Of a stretch of DNA of 34,182 nt, positions 24,573 through 34,100 are shown piece by piece. The DNA is taken from assembly GCA_046582115.1 (NCBI GenBank), contig JAYGFA010000019.1:1-34182 (forward strand), in the 5' to 3' direction. The stretch is from UBA11889 sp046582115 (GTDB lineage Bacteria > Pseudomonadota > Gammaproteobacteria > Pseudomonadales > Azotimanducaceae). The notes under the pieces were generated by a model. It was not told the DNA's origin, ran no database searches, and was given only the letters and a program-made list of their open reading frames with translations. The first letter of the stretch is position 1, and each line of letters begins with the position of its first letter. The translations under genes and the position numbers were made by a program.

Positions 24573-24827
24573 TTGATCCCCGAAACCTACGAACACGAGG
24601 GTTATTTTCGTAAAAAAATACTGGCGGACGGTACTCTGTGTCCTAAATGCGCCGGTGTGGAACCCAACCTATGAGTTCACGGTCTCCTAGATCGGTGCGA
24701 CGAGGCCGTGATTGCCGATGAACTCGACATCGAACTCGCCCCCTTCTTTGTCTTGGAAAAGGAAGGCGTCGTCCAGGCTCACACCGTCTACCTCAGATTC
24801 CTGCGAGAAGTACTGGCTAAGTCATAA
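24573..24827 (+). pseudogene. Small CxxC redoxin-like protein interrupted by an in-frame TGA
   Basis: Downstream of cysH one frame reads from TTG at 24573: IPETYEHEGYFRKKILADG, then TLCPKCAGVEPNL, a TGA at 24672-24674, then VHGLLDRCDEAVIADELD and IELAPFFVLEKEG, ending HTVYLRFLREVLAKS at the TAA at 24825-24827. Both sides of the stop look like protein from the same gene, with a CPKC redox-type motif and an Ala-Pro step before FFVLE like the cis-Pro loop of thioredoxin folds. A single CGA-to-TGA change would explain the stop. I do not recognise the family by name. It could be a pseudogene, a sequencing error, or two short peptides. The remaining 24530-24572 and 24828-24904 hold nothing I can identify. 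Confidence 0.6.
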
Positions 24828-24904
24828 ACAAAGAAAATCAATAGGAAGCAGAAGAACTCTTGCGTGCCAACCTAGATGTCGACCTAATCTGACAGAACTG
24901 CCAA

Positions 24905-25879
24905 TTACTTCACCGGAAGCGCAATATGGCGAAACAGTTCGTCTCGCTCGTGCCGACTGCTCGTTGCAACGGCATCGCGTACCAGATCTGGGGAAAGATG
25001 GGGCGCAAACCGTCCAATAAAATCAAGCATAAAATTCCGCAAGAACGTGCCTTTACGGCATACAATTTGTGTGACGCTGCTAGCAAAGAGGTGGCTTGCG
25101 TCCCGCGCGACTAGATCCGTATCAGCCTCTGGGTCGAATGCCATCGACGCGATGATTCCGATACCAAGTCCGAGACGTACGTATGTTTTGATCACGTCGG
25201 TATCGGTTGCAGTGAAAACCACGTTAGGTACGTGACCGCCCGCCTCAAAGGCACCGTCGAGCGTGGATTTGCCAGTAAAACCGAAGACATAAGTCACCAG
25301 TGGCTGCGCCGCGACATCGTCTAGCGTCAAATCTTCTTTCTCCGCCAAATGATGCCCCTTGGGAATCACAATTGAGCGGTTCCATTTGTAACACGGCATC
25401 ATCACAAGATCGGCGAAATGCTCCATACCTTCGGTGGCAATTGCAAAATCGACGTCGCCACTTGCGGCCAAATCCGCTATTTGATCTGGGGAGCCTTGGT
25501 TCATTTGGAGAACAACGTCCGGATACGCCTCTCTAAAAGACCGTACGACATCCGGCAAAGCGTATCGCGCTTGCGTATGGGTGGTCGCTATCGAAAGGCT
25601 TCCTTGACGTTCATCACTGAAGTCCTTCGCCAGGCGCTTAACATTATCGACGCGCTGGAGAATTTCTCCAGCCACCGCAACGATTTTTTCTCCTGCCGGG
25701 GTGATTCGACTTAAGTGCTTACCGCTTCGTTCGAAGACCTCGACACCTAATTCATCCTCGAGAAGACGAATCTGTTTACTGATGCCGGGCTGCGATGTGT
25801 AAAGGGCTTGGGCAGTAGCTGAGACATTCAGATCATGGTGCGCAACTTCCCATATGTATCGAAATTGCTGCAGTTTCAC
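24905..25879 (-). CDS. cysB: LysR-family transcriptional regulator CysB
   Basis: CysB activates sulfate-assimilation genes in response to O- or N-acetylserine. From the GTG at 25879 it has 324 residues, the standard CysB length. The N-terminal winged helix-turn-helix is VKLQQFRYIWEVAHHDLNVS then ATAQALYTSQPGISKQIRLLEDELG, very close to the CysB/Cbl consensus. The ligand domain contains TTHTQARYALPDVV, QMNQGSPDQIADL and FTATDTDVIKTYVRLGLG. A second GTG/ATG region up to 25900 is open, but VKLQQ is the family start and GGTGG precedes it. It faces cysH across 376 bp; cysB is also near cysH in Pseudomonas. The three-gene interval makes cysH a probable direct target. Confidence 0.96.
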   Translation of the reverse strand: MKLQQFRYIWEVAHHDLNVSATAQALYTSQPGISKQIRLLEDELGVEVFERSGKHLSRITPAGEKIVAVAGEILQRVDNVKRLAKDFSDERQGSLSIATTHTQARYALPDVVRSFREAYPDVVLQMNQGSPDQIADLAASGDVDFAIATEGMEHFADLVMMPCYKWNRSIVIPKGHHLAEKEDLTLDDVAAQPLVTYVFGFTGKSTLDGAFEAGGHVPNVVFTATDTDVIKTYVRLGLGIGIIASMAFDPEADTDLVARDASHLFASSVTQIVCRKGTFLRNFMLDFIGRFAPHLSPDLVRDAVATSSRHERDELFRHIALPVK

Positions 25880-25914
25880 GATCACCACCTTTATAACCAT
25901 AACGAACGGATATA

Positions 25915-25943
25915 ATCATCTTTATTTCATATAGAAATATCAA
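25915..25943 (-). promoter_or_regulatory. Putative cysB promoter
   Basis: On the minus strand TTGATA (25943-25938), a 17-bp AT-rich spacer and GATGAT (25920-25915) lie about 36 bp before the cysB start. The -35 matches 5 of 6 and the -10 matches 4 of 6. It overlaps the last bases of the upstream nucleotidase gene. Confidence 0.3.
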
Positions 25944-26833
25944 GCGGTTTCATTAGATACGCCGTGCGGTACATGACCTGAAGCCACGGCCGTCCGTGCG
26001 AGCTCACAATTGTCCGCCTGGTCATCGAAAAATACATCGGCACCAAATGCCCTAAGGAACTCAGTTTTTTCGCGACCACCTAGAAATAGACTTTCATCCA
26101 ACCGCACGTCCCACGCCCGCAACGTTTTGATTACGCGCTCATGCGCAGGTGCGGCCCGGGCTGTGACGAGCGCCGTTCGAATTGGACAGGATACTTCGTC
26201 AAACTCACGCTGAAGCCGATGAAGACCCTTAAGGAACGGTTTAAAGGGTCCTCCTGCTAAAGGTTCATCAGCGGCTAATGCTTCGCTATCCGAAAATGCG
26301 TCGAGTCCATCATCCTGATAAATGCGTTCGGCCTCGTCCGAAAACAACACTGCGTCCCCATCAAACGCTATTCGAAGATCGTCGTGGCCGTTGGTCGGCG
26401 AAATGCCCCCGATAAGCGTAGCGGCGGCGAGATGGTTATCTATCGCATCACGAACATCCTGCGAATGCGTCGACAAGAACAGATCACAATTGAATGCACG
26501 CACATATCGGTAGGGACTGAACCCGCCGCTAAAAGCGGCACGGGTGATCTCTAACGCGTGGGACCGAATCGAATTGAATATCCGGAGGCCCGTATCCGCC
26601 GAATTACGGGAAAGAAGGATTACCTCGACACGAGGTAAATCAAGTAAGTCATTGATACCTAACAGTTTTTTAACGAATTGATAGGCATCGCCCGGGTCTA
26701 AAACCTCATCCTCACGTTCGATTTGGTAGCGGCGATATGCTTCCAAGCCATGCTCTTCGAACACCATATTACTTTCGCCCAAGTCGAAAAGTGCGCTAGA
26801 CGATATGGCTACTGTTAGAAACGATTCAGGCAT
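25940..26833 (-). CDS. 5'-nucleotidase (cytosolic NT5C1-type family)
   Basis: The 297-residue protein matches the bacterial branch of the cytosolic 5'-nucleotidase I family (Pfam 5-nucleotidase, PF06189). Segments are VAISSSALFDLGESN near the N-terminus, GLEAYRRYQ, EVILLSRNSADTGLRIFNSI, ITRAAFSGGFSPYRYVRAFN, DLFLSTHSQDVRDAI, DLRIAFDGDAVLFSDEAE with the HAD-like DGDAV motif, and a late GADVFFDDQADNC. These enzymes hydrolyse nucleoside monophosphates; AMP is the usual substrate in the animal members and is only inferred here. Its ATG at 26833 overlaps the end of the upstream YdcH-like gene by 8 bp. Confidence 0.9.
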   Translation of the reverse strand: MPESFLTVAISSSALFDLGESNMVFEEHGLEAYRRYQIEREDEVLDPGDAYQFVKKLLGINDLLDLPRVEVILLSRNSADTGLRIFNSIRSHALEITRAAFSGGFSPYRYVRAFNCDLFLSTHSQDVRDAIDNHLAAATLIGGISPTNGHDDLRIAFDGDAVLFSDEAERIYQDDGLDAFSDSEALAADEPLAGGPFKPFLKGLHRLQREFDEVSCPIRTALVTARAAPAHERVIKTLRAWDVRLDESLFLGGREKTEFLRAFGADVFFDDQADNCELARTAVASGHVPHGVSNETA

Positions 26834-27050
26834 CTAAATCGGGAATCAAACCGCTTTTGAGACGATCGATCATATCTTTCAACTTTAGTTTGCGCTTCTT
26901 GAGCCTTTGGATTCTCATAGAGTTTGGATGATGGGTATCGATAAGGTAGTGGATTACCTCATCGAGATCGCGATGCTCTGACTTAAGTTCTTCTAGCCAA
27001 CGATTTATCTCGTCTTCATCCACGGCCAGCGATACGACAAAACCCTTCAT
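26826..27050 (-). CDS. YdcH/DUF465-family small protein
   Basis: This 74-residue, highly charged helical protein has the pattern of the DUF465/YdcH family: EHRDLDEVIHYLIDTHHPNSMRIQRLKKRKLKLKDMIDRL, shown in part as EHRDLDEVI, HPNSMRI and LKKRKLKLKD. The helical hairpin with the LKKRKLKLKD-type turn is the hallmark. No function is established for the family. The ATG at 27050 is taken; the first ten residues (KGFVVSLAVD) are unusual for the family, so a start slightly downstream is possible. It overlaps the nucleotidase by 8 bp and diverges from the VWA gene. Confidence 0.85.
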   Translation of the reverse strand: MKGFVVSLAVDEDEINRWLEELKSEHRDLDEVIHYLIDTHHPNSMRIQRLKKRKLKLKDMIDRLKSGLIPDLDA

Positions 27051-27118
27051 AAGTTACGTGTCATCATAGACGACTAACAGAAATCACTCGACACTTGTAT
27101 TGTCCGGTCTCGAAATCA

Positions 27119-27793
27119 ATGCCAAAACCGCCCTCAATCAAGACGTCCGTCCATAACTTTCTTCGCAAGGCTCAAGACCAAGCGATGACGAACGCAACGT
27201 CGGTACGATTAATCTTTGCAATGGATGCGACCGCGAGTCGTGAGCCGACCTGGGACTTAGCCACCAGCTTACACGCCGAACTTTTCAACATTGCGAGTGC
27301 GACTCGTCTTAACGTTCAGTTGGTCTATTACCGAGGTTTAGATGACTTTTTCGTGTCCGGCTGGAACAAAGAGCCACGCACCCTCCAACAGGAAATGCAG
27401 AACGTTCGTTGTCGCGGCGGCCGCACACAAATCCTCAGAGTCCTGCAGCATGCCCGCCGGCAGATTTCAAGCGAAAAGATAGAAGCCGTCGTGTTCGTCG
27501 GCGACTGCTGCGAGGAGTCACCCCCCGAACTTTATGCGTGTGCTGGAGAGCTTGGTCTTTTCCAATTGCCAGTATTCGTCTTTCAAGAAGGCCATGATCC
27601 TCACGCTAAACAAGTATTCCAACAGATCGCCAGACGCTCTCGCGGCGCGTACGCTCGTTTTGTTCCAGGATCTGCAAAGGAACTGGCTGCCCTATTAGGC
27701 GCCGTGGTCGCTTACGCGACCCAAGGAAAAAAGGCAGTTTCCCAGCTTGCCAGCGCAGAAGCCCGCCATCTACTGAAACAATTACCTCCATGA
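27119..27793 (+). CDS. VWA-domain protein, function unknown
   Basis: The 224 residues from the ATG at 27119 form a von Willebrand factor A fold. A hydrophobic first strand VRLIFAMDATASRE carries the metal-site Asp36, Thr38 and Ser40 (DxTxS variant). The MIDAS Thr is in RGGRTQI at about 103, and the third acidic residue is in VVFVGDCCEE at about 129. The N-terminus (PKPPSIKTSVHNFLRKAQ) is basic and polar, with no signal peptide. Such cytoplasmic VWA proteins usually scaffold partners, often AAA+ ATPases, but none is adjacent. The stop overlaps the start of the J-domain gene as ATGA, so the pair is translationally coupled. A TTG at 27095 would add eight residues. Confidence 0.85.
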   Translation: MPKPPSIKTSVHNFLRKAQDQAMTNATSVRLIFAMDATASREPTWDLATSLHAELFNIASATRLNVQLVYYRGLDDFFVSGWNKEPRTLQQEMQNVRCRGGRTQILRVLQHARRQISSEKIEAVVFVGDCCEESPPELYACAGELGLFQLPVFVFQEGHDPHAKQVFQQIARRSRGAYARFVPGSAKELAALLGAVVAYATQGKKAVSQLASAEARHLLKQLPP

Positions 27794-28515
27794 CTCTATT
27801 ATTGATCGCGGCTCTTCTCGCGACGGTCGCATTCGTGTTTCTGATGCGGGCGTTATGGGCTCGAAGACAGCCAAAAAATTTGTCAACCACGATTCTTGCA
27901 TTGGCCGTCACGCTCCTGGTTGCATTAGCTATCCTCGCGGCGAGTGGCAGGATGCACTGGGTCGCGGCCACCGGTGCCGCGGTCCTTCCGTTTCTTCGTC
28001 GGGGCTTCTCACTTCTGCGCTTTCTCCCCTACCTCTCACGTCTGATGTCAATGCGGTCAACGGCGCACGCTGATTCCCCTTCATCCGCTTCGCAACAAAC
28101 CGAAACAAGTACCGGGGAGCTTCGGATGCGTCTGAACCACGAATCCGGCGATATATACGGCGAGGTACTCGCGGGACGCTACAAAGGACGCGCACTCGCG
28201 GACCTATCTGCAACCGAAATTAAAGAACTCTACAACGCTCTCAAGGAAACCGAGTCAAGGCGGCTTTTGGAGGCTTATGCTGATCGGTACCATCCGAAGA
28301 TACTGGATCCTAACGCGTCGGGTTCGAACGCTTTCTCGACAGAAATGACACGAGAAAGAGCGCTCAAAGTCCTTGGACTGCCCACAAGCGCGACAAAGGA
28401 CGAAATTGTGGCAGCCCATCGACGCCTCATCCAACGCATGCACCCGGATCGCGGCGGATCAAGCTTTCTTGCCGCCGAACTCAATGCAGCAAAGAAATTC
28501 TTGGTGGAGCAATAA
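27790..28515 (+). CDS. Membrane-anchored J-domain protein (Pam18/TIM14-like J domain)
   Basis: The 241-residue protein begins with two hydrophobic helices (about 2-22 and 33-52) and a third amphipathic segment rich in Leu/Phe/Arg (about 56-82). A soluble part and a C-terminal J domain follow (about 186-241). The J domain reads RALKVLGLPTSATKDEI and AHRRLIQRMHPDRGGSSFLA, with the HPD triad at 218-220 and an AAELNAAKKFL end that resembles mitochondrial Pam18/TIM14 and its bacterial relatives more than DnaJ. There is no Gly/Phe region and no zinc finger. It would recruit DnaK to the inner membrane, for an unknown client. The 4-bp ATGA overlap with the VWA gene suggests one functional unit. Confidence 0.87.
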   Translation: MTLLLIAALLATVAFVFLMRALWARRQPKNLSTTILALAVTLLVALAILAASGRMHWVAATGAAVLPFLRRGFSLLRFLPYLSRLMSMRSTAHADSPSSASQQTETSTGELRMRLNHESGDIYGEVLAGRYKGRALADLSATEIKELYNALKETESRRLLEAYADRYHPKILDPNASGSNAFSTEMTRERALKVLGLPTSATKDEIVAAHRRLIQRMHPDRGGSSFLAAELNAAKKFLVEQ

Positions 28516-28619
28516 CCACGACGCCGTACTGATACGCTTGGCCAAATCTATCGCAACATTCCTGCACCGTTGTTGTTCCCCACGGCCGCCCGCGATGATG
28601 TCCGTGTAGAATTCTTCTT

Positions 28620-31154
28620 GTGCGCGAACCACTGATTCCTCTCAACCGGGAACTTCTTTCCGCCCTGAGCGATGGCCAAGTTGTTACCGCGAACGAGCGC
28701 CAAATGCGTGAACTCAAGTACGCGTTCGACCATCACCACATGCGACTCGGGTTACTGACCTGGCCAGCCGCTAGAGTTATGTCGCTAAGCCATTGGCTTC
28801 AGGAAAACTACGACTCACTGCATCGAGAAGACGGGACAGTTACACCCTCGATGGTTCTTTCGCCGCAAGCGCTATTACTGGCGGCGCAGTTAACTGCGCC
28901 GAAAAGCGACATCGAAACCCACACATCCCTTTTCCTTGACGCCTGGCAACAATATTGGCTTTGGCAGATTGAACCCGCTGACCTAGACGCCACCGACAAC
29001 GGTAGACTCTTCCACCATTGGATCAACAATCTGTCCGTATTCCTGGAGCAACGACAAGCCGTCTCCGAGGTCCAGTTATACAAGTTACTTGAAGAAGCCG
29101 CGCTAGCAGGGCGTTTTGTACCAGCAACCGTGCATTCATTCGGACTGGATGAGAGAGCGCCCGCGCAGGAAACATTCTTTAATGTCTTGAACGAATCGGG
29201 ATTCGATGTATACCACCACGCCAACGCGAAAGATGGGGATGGCAAATCCACACTGACAAGCTTCGAAACCTCAAGACAGGAGCGTGCTGCTTTCGCCGTG
29301 TGGTCGAGGGAAATTCTCTCCGCTCAACCCAACGCACGTATCGGCATTGTCACCTCGGACTTGACGCACGAATATACGGCAATCCGCCGTCAGTTCGAAG
29401 GCGTATTCCCAGACGCTGGCGTGTTGGCTCAAATCGTAAACATCGGAAGCGGTATTCGTTTAAGCGACGAACCTGTGTGTCGTGACGCTCTCGATTTGCT
29501 CCGATGGACAATTCAACCCTTGAATTTCCTGCTCATCGATCAACTCCGACGCTCGGCGTACTTGCCCTCAATCAACGCCAATGAGGGACTACCCACATGG
29601 CTCCCGCACCGGCTCGATCTCGCGGACTTTGCTAGCCGGGTAAAATCCCTGTGGGGCAAACGTATATACGCCTTACTTAACACGCCCTCAAGGAGTTCAC
29701 CGCGGACATGGGCTACGAAAGTGCGCGCCGTCCTGGACATCGCAGGATGGCCCGGGGACGCCCCAAATTCGAACGATTTTCAAGCGTCGCAAGCGCTATC
29801 GGAGATCCTCGACACGCTAACGTCAAGCACACACTTTGGGGACATGACGTGGTCGGAGGCCGTGAGAACTACCTGTTTCCTTGCTAACCATCGGCGTTTT
29901 GCGGTGCAGTCGTCACCTGCGCATATCCAAGTATTAACCCGGGAAGAAATAGAAGAACTCAGGTTTGATGCGCTCTGGGTTGCAAATGTCAGCGACACGA
30001 GCTGGCCCGGGCCGATACGTCCGAATCCTTTTATCCCAATCTCGACACAACGCAAGGCCGGAATACCCGCGGCGTCGCACTCTGAGTGGCTTAGCAGAGC
30101 CAAAAAACGAACTTCTTCGTGGCTATCGACGGCACCAGAGATTGTGTTTAGCTATGCCCGAGCTGATGGCGATTCCCTCTCTGCTCCGAGTCGGTTGCTG
30201 CCAGATCCAACCGAGTCTACTTTAAGCCAGATCCTACAAACGCCAACATATGCTGCCCACGGACATATCTGGGCCCAACGCAGGCCCAGCGGGGCAATCG
30301 AAGTACTGCAAGATGAACAAGGGTCAACCGTTCCAGCCGATCGGCTAATCTACGGCGGCAGTGCGGTGTTGCGTGACCAATCTGTTTGCCCTTTCAAAGG
30401 CTGGGCCCAGCATCGACTCGAGCTGCCCGACCAACGAATTCCGCACCGGTTCCCGGACGCTTTAGATCGTGGCTCCGTGATACACGATGTTTTACATGCG
30501 GTTCTCGACTCCTGCGCGGAACAGGCAGACGTTGTCAAAATCGAGGCGGTCACGCTTCACGAAATTATTGATCGCGCGTTGACGAAATTTAGGCTAAATC
30601 TTTCGAAGTTCGTACTCGAGCATGAACATCAACGCATCCACAAAATTCTCACGCACTGGTTAGATTTTGAAAGAACACGACCGCCCTACCAAGTCGTAGC
30701 CGTTGAAAGTGATAAAAGTGTTCAGATTGGTCAGTTGCAACTTGATCTTCGTCTCGATCGAATCGACCAACTGGAAGACGGTAGTCAACTCATTATCGAC
30801 TACAAGACCGGCAGTGCAACCACGGTGGGCTGGCGTCTACCGCGTCTTTCAGATCCACAACTCCCGTTGTACGCATCGACTGTTGAGAATGCCACCGGTA
30901 TCGCGCTGATGCAGTTATCGGAAGAAGGCACGACCTTAATGGGTGTTGGTGAGCACGATATCCAAGGTCTATCGAATAGTCGGGTTTTTGGTTTTGAAAC
31001 GTTTAAGGACTTGTCCAACGCATGGAATAGTTGCCTTCAAGATACCGCGAAATCATTCGTCAAGGGGTATGCCGCCGTCGATCCAATTGATAAAACAATT
31101 TGTCGTTATTGCCACCTCCAGGGCCTCTGTCGAGTATTCGATGTCGAAGATTAG
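28620..31154 (+). CDS. PD-(D/E)XK nuclease with Fe-S cysteines, AddB-like subunit
   Basis: This 844-residue protein looks like the gammaproteobacterial 'probable DNA repair protein' relatives of AddB. The N-terminal two thirds resemble a degenerate helicase with no P-loop (LLTWPAARVMSLSHWLQENY near 45-64). The C-terminal third is a RecB-type nuclease: DRGSVIHDVLHAVLDSC, then LRLDRIDQLEDG, LIIDYKTGSA with the catalytic D-x-K, and QLPLYAS. Cys590 (SVCPFKGW) and Cys828-x2-Cys831-x5-Cys837 (CRYCHLQGLC) fit the AddB/Cas4-type iron-sulfur staple. The start is GTG at 28620 without a strong Shine-Dalgarno. Its end overlaps the helicase gene by 14 bp, pointing to a two-subunit complex. The 104-bp gap before it shows no clear promoter. 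Confidence 0.87.
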   Translation: MREPLIPLNRELLSALSDGQVVTANERQMRELKYAFDHHHMRLGLLTWPAARVMSLSHWLQENYDSLHREDGTVTPSMVLSPQALLLAAQLTAPKSDIETHTSLFLDAWQQYWLWQIEPADLDATDNGRLFHHWINNLSVFLEQRQAVSEVQLYKLLEEAALAGRFVPATVHSFGLDERAPAQETFFNVLNESGFDVYHHANAKDGDGKSTLTSFETSRQERAAFAVWSREILSAQPNARIGIVTSDLTHEYTAIRRQFEGVFPDAGVLAQIVNIGSGIRLSDEPVCRDALDLLRWTIQPLNFLLIDQLRRSAYLPSINANEGLPTWLPHRLDLADFASRVKSLWGKRIYALLNTPSRSSPRTWATKVRAVLDIAGWPGDAPNSNDFQASQALSEILDTLTSSTHFGDMTWSEAVRTTCFLANHRRFAVQSSPAHIQVLTREEIEELRFDALWVANVSDTSWPGPIRPNPFIPISTQRKAGIPAASHSEWLSRAKKRTSSWLSTAPEIVFSYARADGDSLSAPSRLLPDPTESTLSQILQTPTYAAHGHIWAQRRPSGAIEVLQDEQGSTVPADRLIYGGSAVLRDQSVCPFKGWAQHRLELPDQRIPHRFPDALDRGSVIHDVLHAVLDSCAEQADVVKIEAVTLHEIIDRALTKFRLNLSKFVLEHEHQRIHKILTHWLDFERTRPPYQVVAVESDKSVQIGQLQLDLRLDRIDQLEDGSQLIIDYKTGSATTVGWRLPRLSDPQLPLYASTVENATGIALMQLSEEGTTLMGVGEHDIQGLSNSRVFGFETFKDLSNAWNSCLQDTAKSFVKGYAAVDPIDKTICRYCHLQGLCRVFDVED

Positions 31155-34100
31155 TCCATGTAACGATGACGACGCACGGTCCCTCGCCATCGATCCGCAA
31201 CGCTCGGTCATTGTTCAAGCCCCGGCCGGCTCAGGTAAGACCACCCTGCTCGTACATCGTTACTTAGAACTGCTGGGGCGGGTCGAAGAACCCGAACACG
31301 TTCTTGCTATCACATTTACGCGTAAAGCCGCCGCTGAGATGCGACAACGTGTACTTGAACAACTACGACTTAAGACGGATGTCGCCAGGCGTGCAAACGT
31401 ACGAGCGTCGGAACGCGACTGGCATCTGCTCGACAATCCACAACGCTTGCGAATCCAGACGATCGATAGCTATGCCCTGTCCATTCTTCAACAGCAACCC
31501 TTCTCTTCCCGCTTCGGACTCGAATTTCGATTCGTCGAGGACGCGCGATGGCTCTACACCGAAGCGGCCGATCGGTTACTCGAAAAAACGGCCGATAAAG
31601 ACCCTCTAAGCGCGGATATTAGTCGCTTTGTTGCACTGCTGGGGAACGACTTCGACCTCGCGAGAAATCTAATCGCTGACATGCTGAGTCGTAGAGATCA
31701 GTGGCTCGATCCCGTGTCCAACGTAGCTCGCGATACGACTACCAGCCATCCTGAGCAATTTGTTCAACTCATCGAGTCGGCAATTAAAAGCATCACGGAT
31801 AGAACCACGAACACACTTTCCAATTCCATTCCGCAACAGTTATTGAAGGAGATGAACGAGCTATGCGCATTTTCCGCACGGAACCTCGAGCAACCGTTTT
31901 CACACCTCTCAGATTTCCACGACTGGCGTTTTTTTTCACGTATAGCAACGACGCAAAACGGTTCGTTTCGTCAACGTTTGACCGTACGAGAGGGCTTTCC
32001 ATCCAAAGCACAATCCGAGAAAGCGCGGGTCAGGGACGTAATAGGATCGCTAGCAAGCCTGGGTCTCATGAAGCCCATCGCCAACCTTCAACACATGCCG
32101 GACGAAAAAATCCCTCAAGAAGAGCGCGAGAAACTGGTCATTTTTTCGATCGTGCTTACCCTCGCTGCCGTCGAACTTATCGAAGTATTCCGACTTCACC
32201 AGCTCGTCGACTTCTCGGAATTAACTATTTCTGCGCGTAACGCGCTGTCTCGCGACGAGATGCCGACCGATTTAGCGCTGATGCTCGACTATCGAACTTT
32301 CCACATCCTCGTCGACGAGTTCCAAGACACCTCTCTAGCACAATACAAATTGCTCACGAGTCTCGTACAAGGTTGGCAACCCGGTGATGGGAATACCTTT
32401 TTTGCCGTCGGAGATCCAATGCAATCGATCTATCGTTTCCGTGATGCCGACTTAAATCTTTATCAGACAACGTTTAATCAGGGTTTGCCTTCGATCCCCT
32501 TAGACGCAGTACAACTTACGAGCAACTTTCGTTCTGCGGCATCGCTGGTAGCATGGACAAACGACATATTCAGTACGCTTTTCGAGGCTCCTGAAGACGC
32601 ACTCACGGGGGCTGTACAATTTAACCCTGCCGTTGCCACACGAGAAGAATCGGGGCACATACACGCGTTCGTTGCCAACGATACAGAAAGCGAAGCCAAG
32701 AACATCGTGGAACGCATTGGCACGATACGTTCAGAGCACCCAAACGACACCATCGCTATCCTGGTCCGCAGCCGCAATGTACTCGCGCCAATCATCGAGG
32801 CGCTACAAGAAGCTAAGCTTCAGTGGCGCGGCATCGACCTTGAACCATTAGCAAATGTACCCGTCGTCCGTGACCTCTACGCCATCACACTAGCGTTAAT
32901 GGATGAGCGTAATCGACTTGCCTGGCTATCGATTTTCCGCTCGCCTTTAGTCGGAATCAGGTTGTGCGATCTCGAGATTGTCGCCCACTCCCGGACCGCC
33001 GCTGATATGCTGACGGTGACAGGGGTAAGCGCCGATGCACGTGGGCGACTGGACCGAGTTGTACGAGCACAGAAAATCGCGCGTGCTGGTCGCTCGATCC
33101 GCTCCGTCGTCGAACGTTTTTGGCTTGCCATGGGCGGCGCTGACGCCTATGCCGACTCAGACCGTGCAACCGCGATGTTCGATTCTGCCGATCGCTACTT
33201 GGAGATCCTCGAAAACCAACCCACCAACCGAATTTTTGCTGACCAATTGTTCGCGCAAATTCAGCGATTATTTGCGTCGACATCCATTGACACAGTGGAC
33301 GTCGAGATAATGACCATCCACCGTGCCAAGGGCCTGGAATTTAACCACGTCATTGTTCCCGGGCTTGCAAGAGGTACCCAATCCAACATCCGGCCAATGC
33401 TGCTTTGGCGGCCCGAAGCTGATGCGTTACTGGTCGCAACGCGCGACAATTCCAGAACAAATTCGCTATACAACTGGTTGCGCTACGAAGAGGCCGAGAA
33501 GGATTCACAGGAACTAAAACGCCTTCTATACGTCGCGGCTACTCGGGCGAAAGACTCGTTATCGCTATACGGTTGCCAAACTGAGGATTCCAATCCACCC
33601 CGTGGCTCATTCATGGCCTTACTGCAGCCCTTGATTTCTTTCCAATCGGTTGACAGTACTTCCGAGCGACCAACAAAAACATCTTTCGCGTCTCGACCGC
33701 CTTTGAAACGCCTGAAATCCGAATACGTCTGGCAAGAACCGTTTCTGCCCCCAATACAGCCGTCTTCTTTCCAGACTTTGCCATCATTAAACATCACTGA
33801 TGCCATCGCTGATCGAAAGGAAGTCGTACTCGGCAATGTCGTACACCACGAGCTTCGGTTGCTTGCCCGTTCGAACGAAGGTGCGCTCGTCAATCTTGGT
33901 CTTTGGTACGAAAAATTGATCGGTCAAGGACTAGATGAACGTGAAGTAGTTTGGATCCTAGAACACGCGCGTAAACAACTCGACTCGGTTCTAGCAGACG
34001 ACACCGGCGCATGGATGTTGAATGCTAGCCATAAGGAGAGCCATACGGAGTGGATGTTGACCACTTATCAAGACTCTCAATTTAAGAACGTTGTGATCGA

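Noticed and set aside
28808..29251. 147-codon minus-strand ORF inside the AddB-like gene
   Set aside because: It is low-complexity Ser/Cys-rich sequence antisense to a continuous 844-codon gene.
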